64,000 nucleotides of DNA from Pseudomonas fluvialis (GTDB taxonomy: Bacteria; Pseudomonadota; Gammaproteobacteria; Pseudomonadales; Pseudomonadaceae). The notes beneath the pieces are model-generated. The model ran no database searches, was not told the DNA's origin, and saw only the letters and a program-made list of their open reading frames with translations. The stretch spans positions 124,001 through 188,000 of the forward strand of contig NZ_NMQV01000005.1 of the NCBI RefSeq assembly GCF_002234375.1. The letters run 5' to 3'. A program made the position numbers and the translations under genes. Positions 25,206 through 33,479 of this stretch are shown piece after piece; positions within the stretch are counted from its first letter, which is position 1; every line of letters starts with the position of its first letter.

Positions 25206-25691
25206 GCTGAAAACCTTCGGCAAAAAATGAATAGGCCACGCAGTTTAACCCTGCCTCGCGGCGAAAGCGACCCGCCCCGCTCCCCGCCGATGAAACGCTT
25301 GATTATCGTCAGGGCGACATCTTCGGTCATCCGGCATGCTTGTCCGGCAACAGTGCAGGATAATCGCACTGCTACGTACAGAGGCCGCTATGGCGCCCGA
25401 TGACGGCTAGCGCTTACCCGCGCCCGGCAGGCAGCATAACAATACATAACGCCTGACTGCCCCGCGCCAGCACCTGACAGACACAGATCAATAATTCTTT
25501 ACGTGATTCTGTCCGCTGCCCCGCGAACCCCGTGACTACCCTGCCCTCGCCCAAGCCTGGCGGGCGTCTGGTTGTGCCTGCAACACCAGGCAAGGCACAG
25601 TAGTCATCAGGCCAGCCCGCTATAGTGCAGTCGGTCAGTCAATTGGCACCCTGTACACAGGTTTATACGTATTCAAGCTAAGGATTCCCCA
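25206..25691. other. 486-base gene-free gap between divergent slyD and ackA
   Basis: No open frame with a credible start. Seen: two CATAAC hexamers ten bases apart (25435-25440 and 25445-25450), an AT-richer patch around 25490-25505, a 6-bp inverted repeat (25575-25580 with 25587-25592), and TATAGT at 25621-25626, which could be an ackA -10 but lacks a clear -35. Long enough for complex control of ackA or an unannotated small RNA. Confidence 0.4.
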
Positions 25692-26879
25692 ATGTCTGCA
25701 CGCAATATCCTGGTGATCAACTGCGGCAGCTCGTCGATCAAGTTCGCCCTGATCAATGAAGCGCAACCTCATTTCACCCTGTCCGGCCTGGCCGAGCGCC
25801 TGGGTTCGCCGCAAGCCGAGCTGCACTGGAAAAATGCCGAAGGCAAGCGCAGCGAACTGATCCAGGGTGCCGACCACCGCCAAGCCCTGAGCCGCATCCT
25901 GCCGCTGGCTGAAAAAGCTGCCGGCGGACAACTGCACGGTATCGGCCACCGCGTCGTGCATGGCGGCGAACACTTCACCAGTGCCTGCCTGATCGACCAG
26001 GCCGCGCTGCAGGCGATTGCCGCCACGGCGGCCCTCGCTCCCCTGCACAACCCTGCCAACCTGCAGGGTATCGAAGCGGCACTCAAGCTGTTCCCGCAAC
26101 TGCCGCAAGTCGCCGTATTCGACACGGCCTTCCACCAGAGCATGCCGGAACATGCCTATCGCTATGCCGTGCCGGAAGCCCTGTATCGCCAGCACGGCGT
26201 GCGCCGCTACGGTTTCCACGGTACCAGCCACCGCTTCGTCAGCCAGCGCGCCAGCGAACTGTGTCAGCTGGACTACCAGGCCAGCTGCTGGCTCACCGCC
26301 CACCTGGGCAATGGTTGCTCCACGGCCGCCGTGGTCAACGGCCACAGCCAGGACACCAGCATGGGCCTGACCCCGTTGGAAGGCCTGGTGATGGGCACGC
26401 GCAGCGGCGATGTCGACCCCAACCTGCACGGTCACCTGGCCCGCACCCTGGGCTGGAGCCTGGAGCAGATCGACCAGATGTTGAATAAGGAAAGCGGCCT
26501 GCTCGGTCTCTCCGGGCTGTCCAACGACATGCGCGCGCTGGAAGAGGCCCGCGAGCAGGGGCATGCCGGCGCCACGCTGGCCATCGAGGTGTTCTGCTAC
26601 CGTCTGGCCAAATCGCTGGCCGCCATGGGCTGTGCCCTGCCGCGCCTGGATGGGCTGATCTTCACCGGCGGCATCGGCGAGAACTCGCCATTGATCCGCA
26701 GCCGCACCGTCGCCCACCTGCGCCTGCTCAACCTGGCTTTGGACGAAACCGCCAACGCGCAGTGCATCCGCGGCCAGGAAGGCGCCATCCAGGCCGCCGG
26801 CCACCCGCGCGTACTGGTCGTACCCACCAACGAAGAACGCCAGATCGCCCTGGATACCCTGGCCCTGTTGCCAGCCTGA
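25692..26879 (+). CDS. ackA: Acetate kinase AckA
   Basis: Transfers phosphate between acetyl-phosphate and ADP, giving acetate and ATP (reversible). 395 aa. Signature 1 is [13 protein letters not shown] at the N terminus; signature 2 is [14 protein letters not shown] near 175-185; the GGIGENSP loop is present near the C terminus. ATG 25692 follows AAGGA. It pairs with pta 47 bases downstream, the standard overflow and pyruvate-survival pathway. In P. aeruginosa this pair responds to low oxygen through Anr; no full Anr box was seen here. Confidence 0.97.
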   Translation: MSARNILVINCGSSSIKFALINEAQPHFTLSGLAERLGSPQAELHWKNAEGKRSELIQGADHRQALSRILPLAEKAAGGQLHGIGHRVVHGGEHFTSACLIDQAALQAIAATAALAPLHNPANLQGIEAALKLFPQLPQVAVFDTAFHQSMPEHAYRYAVPEALYRQHGVRRYGFHGTSHRFVSQRASELCQLDYQASCWLTAHLGNGCSTAAVVNGHSQDTSMGLTPLEGLVMGTRSGDVDPNLHGHLARTLGWSLEQIDQMLNKESGLLGLSGLSNDMRALEEAREQGHAGATLAIEVFCYRLAKSLAAMGCALPRLDGLIFTGGIGENSPLIRSRTVAHLRLLNLALDETANAQCIRGQEGAIQAAGHPRVLVVPTNEERQIALDTLALLPA

Positions 26880-26887
26880 CAGTCACT

Positions 26888-26906
26888 GTGCCGCCGCCGG
26901 CGGCAC
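26888..26906 (+). other. Hairpin in the ackA-pta gap
   Basis: GTGCCGCC (26888-26895) pairs with GGCGGCAC (26899-26906), loop GCC, with no T-run. Could protect the ackA message or set the ratio of the two products. Confidence 0.4.
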
Positions 26907-26926
26907 AGCCCCCGATAGGAGTGCCC

Positions 26927-29008
26927 ATGCATACCTTTTTCCTCGCCCCCACCGGCTTCGGTGTCGGCCTGACCTCCATCAGCCTGGGCCTGGTTCGCGC
27001 CCTGGAACAGAACGGCCTGAAAGTCGGCTTCTACAAGCCGATTGCCCAACCCCACCCTGGCGATGCCGGGCCGGAGCGCTCCACCGAGCTGATCGCGCGC
27101 ACCCACGGCCTGACCCCGCCAGCCCCCCAGCCGTTGCCCAAGGTCGAGCACATGCTCGGCGAAGGCCACCTCGACGAGTTGCTCGAAGAAATCGTCAGCG
27201 GTTTCCAGCAGGCTGCCGCCGGCGCTGACGTGGTGGTGGTCGAAGGCATGGTGCCGACCCGGCATGCCAGTTACGCCGCTCGCCTGAACTTCCACCTGGC
27301 CAAGTGCCTGGATGCCGAAGTGATCCTGGTCAGCGCCCCGGAACAGGAAACCCTGCGCGAACTGTCCGACCGCATCGAGATCCAGGCCCAGCTGTTCGGT
27401 GGCCCCAAGGACCCGAAAATGCTTGGGGTGATCCTCAACAAGGTGCGCGAAGCCGATCTCGGCGAGCGCCTGCAGAGCCACTCGTCGCTGTTTCGCAACC
27501 AGCATTTCCGCCTGCTCGGCTGCATCCCCTGGCAGGAAGAACTGAATGCCCCGCGCGTGCGCGATGTCGCCGACCTGCTCGGCGCGCAGATCATCAGTGC
27601 CGGGGAAATGGAGCAGCGTCGAGTACAGAAAATCGTGCTCTGCGCACGCGCCGTGCCCAATACCGTGCAACTGCTCAAGCCCGGCGTGCTGGTCGTCACC
27701 CCCGGCGACCGCGACGACATCATCCTCGCCGCCAGCCTGGCCACCATGAGCGGCGTACCGCTCGCCGGTCTCCTGCTGTGCAGCGATTTCCCACCCGACC
27801 CGCGCATCCTCGAATTGTGCCAGGGCGCGCTGAACGCCGGCCTGCCGGTACTCAGCGTGCAGACCGGCTCCTACGACACGGCCACCAACCTCAACCGGAT
27901 GAACAAGGAAATTCCGGTGGATGACCGCGAGCGCGCCGAGAAGGTCACGGACTTCGTCGCCGAACACCTCGATCACGACGCCTTGCGCACCCGTTGCGGC
28001 ACCCTGCGCGAGCTGCGCCTGTCGCCACCCGCGTTTCGCTTCCAGCTGGTGCAGCGCGCCCAGCAGGCCAACAAGCGCATCGTCCTGCCGGAAGGCAGCG
28101 AGCCACGTACCATCCAGGCCGCGGCCATCTGCCAGGCGCGCGGTATTGCCCGTTGCGTATTGCTGGCCAAACCCGAGGACGTGCATGCGGTGGCCCAGGC
28201 ACAGGGCATCGAGTTGCCCGCCGGGCTGGAAATCCTCGACCCCGAGCAGATTCGCGAGCGCTACGTCGAGCCGATGGTCGAGCTGCGCAAGGGCAAGGGG
28301 CTGAACGCGCCCATGGCCGCCGCCCAACTGGAAGACAGCGTGGTACTGGGCACCATGATGCTCGCCCTGGATGAAGTCGACGGCCTGGTCTCCGGCGCCA
28401 TCCACACTACCGCCAACACCATCCGCCCGGCCCTGCAACTGATCAAGACCGCCCCCGGCTACCGCCTGGTGTCCTCGGTGTTCTTCATGCTGCTGCCCGA
28501 CGAAGTAGTGGTCTACGGCGATTGCGCAGTCAACCCGGACCCGAATGCCGAAGAGCTGGCGGAAATCGCCCTGCAGAGCGCCGCCTCGGCCGAAGCCTTC
28601 GGCATCCCCCCGCGGGTCGCGATGATCAGCTACTCCACCGGCGACTCAGGCAGCGGTGAAGAGGTCGAGAAAGTACGCAGCGCTACGCGCATCGCCCGCG
28701 AACGCAACCCGCAACTGCTCATCGATGGTCCGCTGCAGTACGACGCTGCGGCCATCGACAGCGTCGGCCGGCAAAAGGCCCCCAACAGCCCGGTCGCCGG
28801 TCGCGCCACGGTGTTCGTGTTCCCCGACCTGAACACCGGCAACACCACCTACAAGGCGGTGCAGCGCAGTGCCAACGTGATCAGCGTCGGCCCGATGCTG
28901 CAGGGCCTGCGCAAGCCGGTCAACGACCTGTCACGCGGCGCGCTGGTCGACGACATCGTCTTCACCATCGCCCTCACCGCCATCCAGGCTGCCAGCGACA
29001 AGGTGTAG
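26927..29008 (+). CDS. pta: Phosphate acetyltransferase Pta (long form)
   Basis: Converts acetyl-CoA and phosphate to acetyl-phosphate. 693 aa, the long class II form: an N-terminal P-loop-like domain (MHTFFLAPTGFGVGLTS), a central DRTGG domain (CVPN-type region around 210-330) and the C-terminal catalytic PTA domain (IVLPEGSEPRTIQAA; PDLNTGNTTYKAVQR). ATG 26927 follows AGGAGTGCCC; the frame runs upstream into ackA, but that part is a shadow. Confidence 0.97.
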   Translation: MHTFFLAPTGFGVGLTSISLGLVRALEQNGLKVGFYKPIAQPHPGDAGPERSTELIARTHGLTPPAPQPLPKVEHMLGEGHLDELLEEIVSGFQQAAAGADVVVVEGMVPTRHASYAARLNFHLAKCLDAEVILVSAPEQETLRELSDRIEIQAQLFGGPKDPKMLGVILNKVREADLGERLQSHSSLFRNQHFRLLGCIPWQEELNAPRVRDVADLLGAQIISAGEMEQRRVQKIVLCARAVPNTVQLLKPGVLVVTPGDRDDIILAASLATMSGVPLAGLLLCSDFPPDPRILELCQGALNAGLPVLSVQTGSYDTATNLNRMNKEIPVDDRERAEKVTDFVAEHLDHDALRTRCGTLRELRLSPPAFRFQLVQRAQQANKRIVLPEGSEPRTIQAAAICQARGIARCVLLAKPEDVHAVAQAQGIELPAGLEILDPEQIRERYVEPMVELRKGKGLNAPMAAAQLEDSVVLGTMMLALDEVDGLVSGAIHTTANTIRPALQLIKTAPGYRLVSSVFFMLLPDEVVVYGDCAVNPDPNAEELAEIALQSAASAEAFGIPPRVAMISYSTGDSGSGEEVEKVRSATRIARERNPQLLIDGPLQYDAAAIDSVGRQKAPNSPVAGRATVFVFPDLNTGNTTYKAVQRSANVISVGPMLQGLRKPVNDLSRGALVDDIVFTIALTAIQAASDKV

Positions 29009-29019
29009 CAAGCGCCTCC

Positions 29020-29044
29020 CGCACCTGCCGCCCCGGCAGGTGCG
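29020..29044. terminator. Perfect stem-loop between convergent pta and thiO
   Basis: Eleven-bp perfect stem (29020-29030 with 29034-29044), 3-base loop, flanked by a C-run instead of a T-run on the pta side. It lies 11 bases after the pta stop and just before the thiO stop (29055). Confidence 0.55.
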
Positions 29045-29054
29045 GCCCCCCCGG

Positions 29055-30149
29055 CTAGCCACGTAGTGCCTGTGGTCTGTAGGGCTGCGGATCAATGATC
29101 GGCGTACGCGCCAGCAACAGATCGCAGAGCAACCGGCATGAGGCTGGCGCCAGCACCAGGCCATTACGGAAATGCCCGCAGTTGAGCCACAAGCCCGGCC
29201 ACTCCGGCACCTCGCCAATGTATGGCACGCCATTCGGTGAACCCGGCCGCAATCCCGCCCAGTGCCCGACCCGCTCGGCATGTGCCAGCTCCGGCAACAA
29301 TGCCTGAGCAGAAGCTTCCAGGCTGTGCAGCGCCTCGTCGGTAGGGGTTTTGTCGTACCCCTGGTATTCCAGGGTGCTGCCGACCAGTACATGGCCATCG
29401 CGACGCGGAATCGCATAGCGTCCATCGGCAAGGACCATCGCCGGCAGAAAATCCTCAGCGCAGCGGTAGAGAATCATCTGTCCCTTGACCGGCTCGACCG
29501 GCAATTGCAGGCCCATATCACGCAGCAAGTCGCCACTCCAGGCGCCGGCAGCCACCACCACCTGATCCGCCCGATACTCGCCCTGCGTACTGCGCACCCC
29601 CACCACACGACCCTGCTCGGTCAGAAAACCCTGCACTGCACAGTGCTCCAGCAGGGTAACCGCCGGGCGCAGCGCCAGGCTGGCACGCAGCGCCTGCAAC
29701 AAGCGCGGATTGCGGATATTCGCCACACCCGGCATGTACAAGGCCCGGCTAAAGCCGGCGCCCAGCGCTGGCAACACAGCACGCACCTGGCTGATCGGTA
29801 GCGCACGCAGCTCCCGCTGCTGCTCCTCTGCCCAAGCCAGCGCACGCTGTTCGTTGGGCAGGTCCAGCCAGTACAGCCCGGTCACGTGCAATTGCGGGTC
29901 GATGCCAGTCTCCTCAGCCAAGGACTGTGCCAACTGTGGATAGAAGTCCTGAGACCAATGCGCCAACGCCGATACCGCCGGGCTATAGCGCCAGGGATAC
30001 AGCGGCGAGACGATCCCGCCACCCGCCCAAGACGCCTCACCACCACTACGCCCCTGCTCCAGCAACAGCACCTGCCGACCAGCATCCGCCAGCTGGCGCG
30101 CCATCAGCAGCCCGATAGCCCCAGCCCCCACCACAATCACCTTGCCCAC
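29055..30149 (-). CDS. thiO: Glycine/D-amino-acid oxidase ThiO-like
   Basis: FAD-dependent oxidase, 364 aa. The nucleotide-binding motif is VVGAGAIGLLMARQLADAGRQVLLLEQG at the N terminus. The C-terminal part reads HWAGLRPGSPNGVPYIGEVP and NCGHFRNGLVLAPA, typical of ThiO, which makes the iminoglycine needed for the thiazole of thiamine. Other thiamine genes are not adjacent. A D-amino-acid oxidase gene sits next to fimT in P. aeruginosa too, which supports orthology. Divergent from fimT. Confidence 0.88.
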   Translation of the reverse strand: MGKVIVVGAGAIGLLMARQLADAGRQVLLLEQGRSGGEASWAGGGIVSPLYPWRYSPAVSALAHWSQDFYPQLAQSLAEETGIDPQLHVTGLYWLDLPNEQRALAWAEEQQRELRALPISQVRAVLPALGAGFSRALYMPGVANIRNPRLLQALRASLALRPAVTLLEHCAVQGFLTEQGRVVGVRSTQGEYRADQVVVAAGAWSGDLLRDMGLQLPVEPVKGQMILYRCAEDFLPAMVLADGRYAIPRRDGHVLVGSTLEYQGYDKTPTDEALHSLEASAQALLPELAHAERVGHWAGLRPGSPNGVPYIGEVPEWPGLWLNCGHFRNGLVLAPASCRLLCDLLLARTPIIDPQPYRPQALRG

Positions 30150-30200
30150 AGCACCTCCCCGTCAACGCTTTACAGGCTCACGGCCTGGTCTATACCCAAC

Positions 30201-30223
30201 GAGCGCGAACGGATTTCGCGCTC
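30201..30223 (+). promoter_or_regulatory. Hairpin in the fimT leader
   Basis: GAGCGCGAA (30201-30209) and TTCGCGCTC (30215-30223) form a perfect 9-bp stem, 25 bases before the fimT ATG. Could be a leader structure or a binding site for a dimeric regulator. Confidence 0.4.
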
Positions 30224-30248
30224 CCAGCCATTACACGGATGTCTTGCC

Positions 30249-30752
30249 ATGCCCAACCATCGCCCCCGCGGGTTCACCCTGGTAGAACTGCTCACGACGC
30301 TCCTGCTGCTCAGCATCCTCGCCCACCTGGCCGTGCCTGCGCTGGCTCAGCTCAGACAAAACGCCCGCGATGAAGCCGCCACGGAAGAACTACTGACACT
30401 GCTCAACCATGCGCGCAGCCAGGCCGTACAACAACGCCGAAGCCTGCTGCTATGCCCCAGCAGCGATGGAAAAAACTGCCAAAGTGACTGGAACCTGCCC
30501 TGGCTACTACAAAGCCTTGAGCAACAGCCGCTGAGCTGGAGTGCACCTTATGCAGGGCAAAACCGCCTGCGCTGGGCAGGCTTCACCGGGCATATCCGTT
30601 TTCACAGCAACGGCACCAGCCCACTGAGCAATGGGCGCTTTTTCATTTGCGCCGACCGTCAAATCACCCAGCAACTGGTCATCAACCGGCAGGGCAGAAT
30701 ACGCCGAGCCAGCGCCGAGGAAAACCGCCAGGAAAGCAGCCGCTGCCTCTAA
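30249..30752 (+). CDS. fimT: Minor pseudopilin FimT
   Basis: 167 aa GspH/FimT-type pseudopilin. Prepilin leader MPNHRPRG, cut by PilD before FTLVELL; Glu5 is present, then a hydrophobic helix (LLLLSILAHLAVPAL). Two cysteine-containing segments (LLCPSSDGKNC; FFICADRQI) and a final cysteine suggest disulfides in the globular domain. It resembles FimU-type minor pilins, and FimT homologues in other bacteria bind DNA for uptake. ATG 30249 sets the leader. A 156-base gap separates it from fimU. Confidence 0.88.
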   Translation: MPNHRPRGFTLVELLTTLLLLSILAHLAVPALAQLRQNARDEAATEELLTLLNHARSQAVQQRRSLLLCPSSDGKNCQSDWNLPWLLQSLEQQPLSWSAPYAGQNRLRWAGFTGHIRFHSNGTSPLSNGRFFICADRQITQQLVINRQGRIRRASAEENRQESSRCL

Positions 30753-30908
30753 AGCAGATCGCCACGGCACCCGGCAAAGGTGCGACAGCGCACGCTTTAT
30801 GGCACGCAGATGCCGGTTATCCTTAGCAAGCCACCGCACATCCTGAGCAGGCAGACAAACCTGCCCCCGGCGGCCATGATTCACTCACAAGACCGATCGG
30901 AGCAGCGC

Positions 30909-31445
30909 ATGTCTCGTCCATCCCACAGTCGCGGGTTCACCCTGGTGGAGCTGATGATTACCCTGGCCCTGCTGGCCATCATGGCCTTCATCGCCATACC
31001 CAGCTTCACCCAGCTGACCCGCAACAATCAGCTCCAGGCCAAGGCGGAAGAACTTAAAAGTTTTCTGGTCTTCGCACGCAGTGAAGCGGTTACCCAGCGC
31101 AGAGCCATCAAGATCGACGCACTGAACAGCGCACTCTGGAAAGTCTGCTTCGCCAGCGCAGCCCCCGGCAGCAATAAATGCCCGGACGACGCCAATACCC
31201 TGCGCAACCTGGAAGTCGATAGCAGCATCGCAAAACTCGTCCTCACCAATGCAGGCGGAACCGCCATTAACCAACTGCTCTACCGCCCCAATGGCACTGC
31301 CAACGTGGGCGCCCTGATTACCGTATGCCGCAACAAGGACGCCAGCACCGGCTACCTGACCAGCATCGCCGCAAACGGCAGCGCAGCGCTGTTCCCGCGC
31401 GGCAAGTCAGACAACAGCGGCACCGCGCTGGCTAAATGTGAATAA
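30909..31445 (+). CDS. fimU: Minor pilin FimU
   Basis: 178 aa. Leader MSRPSHSRG, then FTLVELMITLALLAIMAFIAI with Glu5. The GspH-like globular domain follows. FimU links the PilVWX tip complex to the major pilin and primes assembly of the type IV pilus. ATG 30909 chosen by the leader; the frame also runs upstream without a leader. First gene of the fimU-pilV-pilW-pilX-pilY1-pilE run, whose neighbours are separated by very few bases or overlap. In P. aeruginosa this operon is activated by AlgR; no matching site was found in the 156-base gap. Confidence 0.9.
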   Translation: MSRPSHSRGFTLVELMITLALLAIMAFIAIPSFTQLTRNNQLQAKAEELKSFLVFARSEAVTQRRAIKIDALNSALWKVCFASAAPGSNKCPDDANTLRNLEVDSSIAKLVLTNAGGTAINQLLYRPNGTANVGALITVCRNKDASTGYLTSIAANGSAALFPRGKSDNSGTALAKCE

Positions 31446-31455
31446 GGAGATGCCC

Positions 31456-32022
31456 TTGAACAGGTCAAAAGGCTTCAGCCTCATTGAAGTACTGGTCACC
31501 CTGCTGCTCACCACGCTGGGCATCCTTGGCATGGTCGCCCTGCAAAGCCGCAGCATTCAGTACACCGCAGAATCTGCAAACACCAATTCAGCGATTGAAC
31601 TCACCAGCCAGCTTATCGAGCTAATGCGCAGCAACCCCAACCAACTCTTCAACAAGAGCAAGGACTTTAATTACGACATCAAAAGCAGCTCCATGCTTTT
31701 GAAAAAAGCAGGCAGTGACTTCTCACCCGCACCTGCCACACTAAGTGCCCGAGCCTGCAACACCCCCAGCAGCCCACAACAGCAACGAGACTGCTGGCTG
31801 GAAAAAGTAAAAAGCCGATTACCTAATGCAGCCAATCTGATCAAGGATGGCTTTTATATTTGCCAAAGCTCAACCCCCAGCGCAACTAAAACGCCTACGT
31901 GCGACGGGAAAGGCTCAATCATTGAGATTCAACTGGCTTGGGCAAGTAAGAAGGGAACCTGCCCGGACGACCGCGCCCCCAATGACAGCACCTGCATTTA
32001 TCGCACCAGGGTGGAATTATGA
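31456..32022 (+). CDS. pilV: Minor pilin PilV (TTG start)
   Basis: 188 aa. With TTG 31456 as start the leader is MNRSKG, then FSLIEVLVTLLLTTLGILGMVAL with Glu5. AAGGAG at 31444-31449 lies six bases before the TTG but directly abuts ATG 31450, so TTG is the better start. The start lies 10 bases past the fimU stop. Role: tip/priming subcomplex with PilW and PilX. The body is AT-rich, with AAA/AAT-rich codons unlike the window's core genes. Confidence 0.88.
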   Translation: MNRSKGFSLIEVLVTLLLTTLGILGMVALQSRSIQYTAESANTNSAIELTSQLIELMRSNPNQLFNKSKDFNYDIKSSSMLLKKAGSDFSPAPATLSARACNTPSSPQQQRDCWLEKVKSRLPNAANLIKDGFYICQSSTPSATKTPTCDGKGSIIEIQLAWASKKGTCPDDRAPNDSTCIYRTRVEL

Positions 32023-32837
32023 GCCACATGATTAATTCAAAAGAACATGGTTTATCCATGATCGAATTACTAATCGCCTTAGCCATCAGCAGCTTCCTGA
32101 TCTTGGGGATCACACAAATATACATCGACAATAAAAGAAATTATCTTTTCCAACAAACTCAGGCAGCGAACCAGGAAAATCTGCGCTTCCTTGACTTACT
32201 TCTGAGCCAATACATTAACAAAGCTGGCTTCAGACGCTCACCACTGCAAGATCCGGTCGTAGCATTTCCTGCGGAAACAGTTGGCGGCGATACAGGCTGT
32301 GTATTCAAGAGCGAGCAATCGATCGTCCCGACAAAGGATCACACTGGCATTTGCATACGTTACTACCCCTTGCTTGCCAACGAACTGGACTGCACCGGAA
32401 GCACCCCAACACTCTCAGCCGGAGCGTCGCCCTTTGAGTCAAGCGGCAGCCATATAGTCATGATTTTACGCTATAACGCTGCCAACGACCTGAACGGCAC
32501 ACTCACGTGCCAAGTGGACAATCGCAGCGCAGAAATAGTCACTGGAATTGCCGACTTCCGCTTTAACTTCGGCATATCCATGAGCGCAGATCGCCAAGTA
32601 GACACACTGGTAGCCATTAATGATAACCAGGCTAAAGAAAAGCGCATCATGCAAGTTAACTACTCAGCCCTCATGGCCAGCGGCAATAATGTACGTTCAT
32701 CAACAGACAGCATTGCGCTCACCAATTGGAAAACCGATACCACCACGGCAGAGCTTGCGCGCTTAACAGCAGGTGATAAAGGGCAGATATTCCAGATAGC
32801 CAGCAACACTTTCACCTTAAGGAATCAAATGCCATGA
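32019..32837 (+). CDS. pilW: Minor pilin PilW
   Basis: 272 aa, normal for PilW. The leader ends ...SKEHG, and the mature start is LSMIELLIALAISSFLILGI; Glu5 is present, but residue +1 is Leu rather than the usual methylated Phe. A second Met (MINSKEHG) would give a shorter leader. The ATG overlaps the pilV stop by four bases (ATGA). Cysteines (TGCVFKS, GICIRYY, LDCTGS, LTCQVDN) suggest two disulfides. AT-rich composition like pilV. Confidence 0.9.
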   Translation: MSHMINSKEHGLSMIELLIALAISSFLILGITQIYIDNKRNYLFQQTQAANQENLRFLDLLLSQYINKAGFRRSPLQDPVVAFPAETVGGDTGCVFKSEQSIVPTKDHTGICIRYYPLLANELDCTGSTPTLSAGASPFESSGSHIVMILRYNAANDLNGTLTCQVDNRSAEIVTGIADFRFNFGISMSADRQVDTLVAINDNQAKEKRIMQVNYSALMASGNNVRSSTDSIALTNWKTDTTTAELARLTAGDKGQIFQIASNTFTLRNQMP

Positions 32838-33466
32838 TCTCCAGCACACCCAAAAATCAAAATGGCGCTGCTTTGCTGATTGCTCTGGTGTTGCTGGCAG
32901 TTATCACTGTACTGACGGTAAGTAACATGCGCGAAGTCACCCTGGAAGGCCGCATGACTGCTAACCGGGCAGAGAGCCTGCACTTGATCAATGCAACCGA
33001 AGCGGCACTACGTGAAGCCGAGAAACGCTTCGATACGACTGTCAATGTCATCGACAAGATTGAGCCCCGCAACGAAAACTGCATGAAAAACAACGCATAC
33101 CGAGCGTTTGCCAATAAACCGTGCATTCTTGCCAGTGCGAACAAAAGCACTTTCCTCACGGCCATGGTCAACAATCCACTCAAAGCGATTGTCACTAGCT
33201 TCAACTGGAAAGGCTCAGACACTGATGCCGCCTCCAACAACGACCGCGTGTACTGGATGCCTTACCGCGGCACAGACCATAAAGCCAACTCCAGCTTGTC
33301 CGCAAAAGCCTATTGGAATACCACTTTGATTGATCAAATCAATCCCGAGTACGGAGCCGCGCTGACTGGCGAAGGTACTTACTTTTACCTGATCACCGCA
33401 CAAGCCAATGACAAACTAGCCAGCCAGTCGACGAATGCTGTCATCTCACTTGGCCTTAACAAATAA
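32834..33466 (+). CDS. pilX: Minor pilin PilX
   Basis: 210 aa. Leader MISSTPKNQNG, then AALLIALVLLAVITVLTVSNM, with no Glu5, as usual for the PilX_N family. The next block LEGRMTANRAESLHLINATEAALREAE matches the family pattern (E-R/G-R-M-x-A-N). The start overlaps the pilW stop by four bases (ATGA). PilX, PilV and PilW form the core that recruits PilY1 to the pilus tip. Confidence 0.9.
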   Translation: MISSTPKNQNGAALLIALVLLAVITVLTVSNMREVTLEGRMTANRAESLHLINATEAALREAEKRFDTTVNVIDKIEPRNENCMKNNAYRAFANKPCILASANKSTFLTAMVNNPLKAIVTSFNWKGSDTDAASNNDRVYWMPYRGTDHKANSSLSAKAYWNTTLIDQINPEYGAALTGEGTYFYLITAQANDKLASQSTNAVISLGLNK

Positions 33467-33479
33467 AGGGGATTAAAAA

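Noticed and set aside
25299..25312. An Anr/FNR-like box TTGATTATCGTCAG in the slyD-ackA gap.
   Set aside because: The second half is two bases off ATCAA, and the site lies nearly 400 bases from ackA, next to slyD.
25490..25506. An IHF-like site ATCAATAATTCTT upstream of ackA.
   Set aside because: Two positions of the consensus core are wrong; could be chance in an AT-rich patch.
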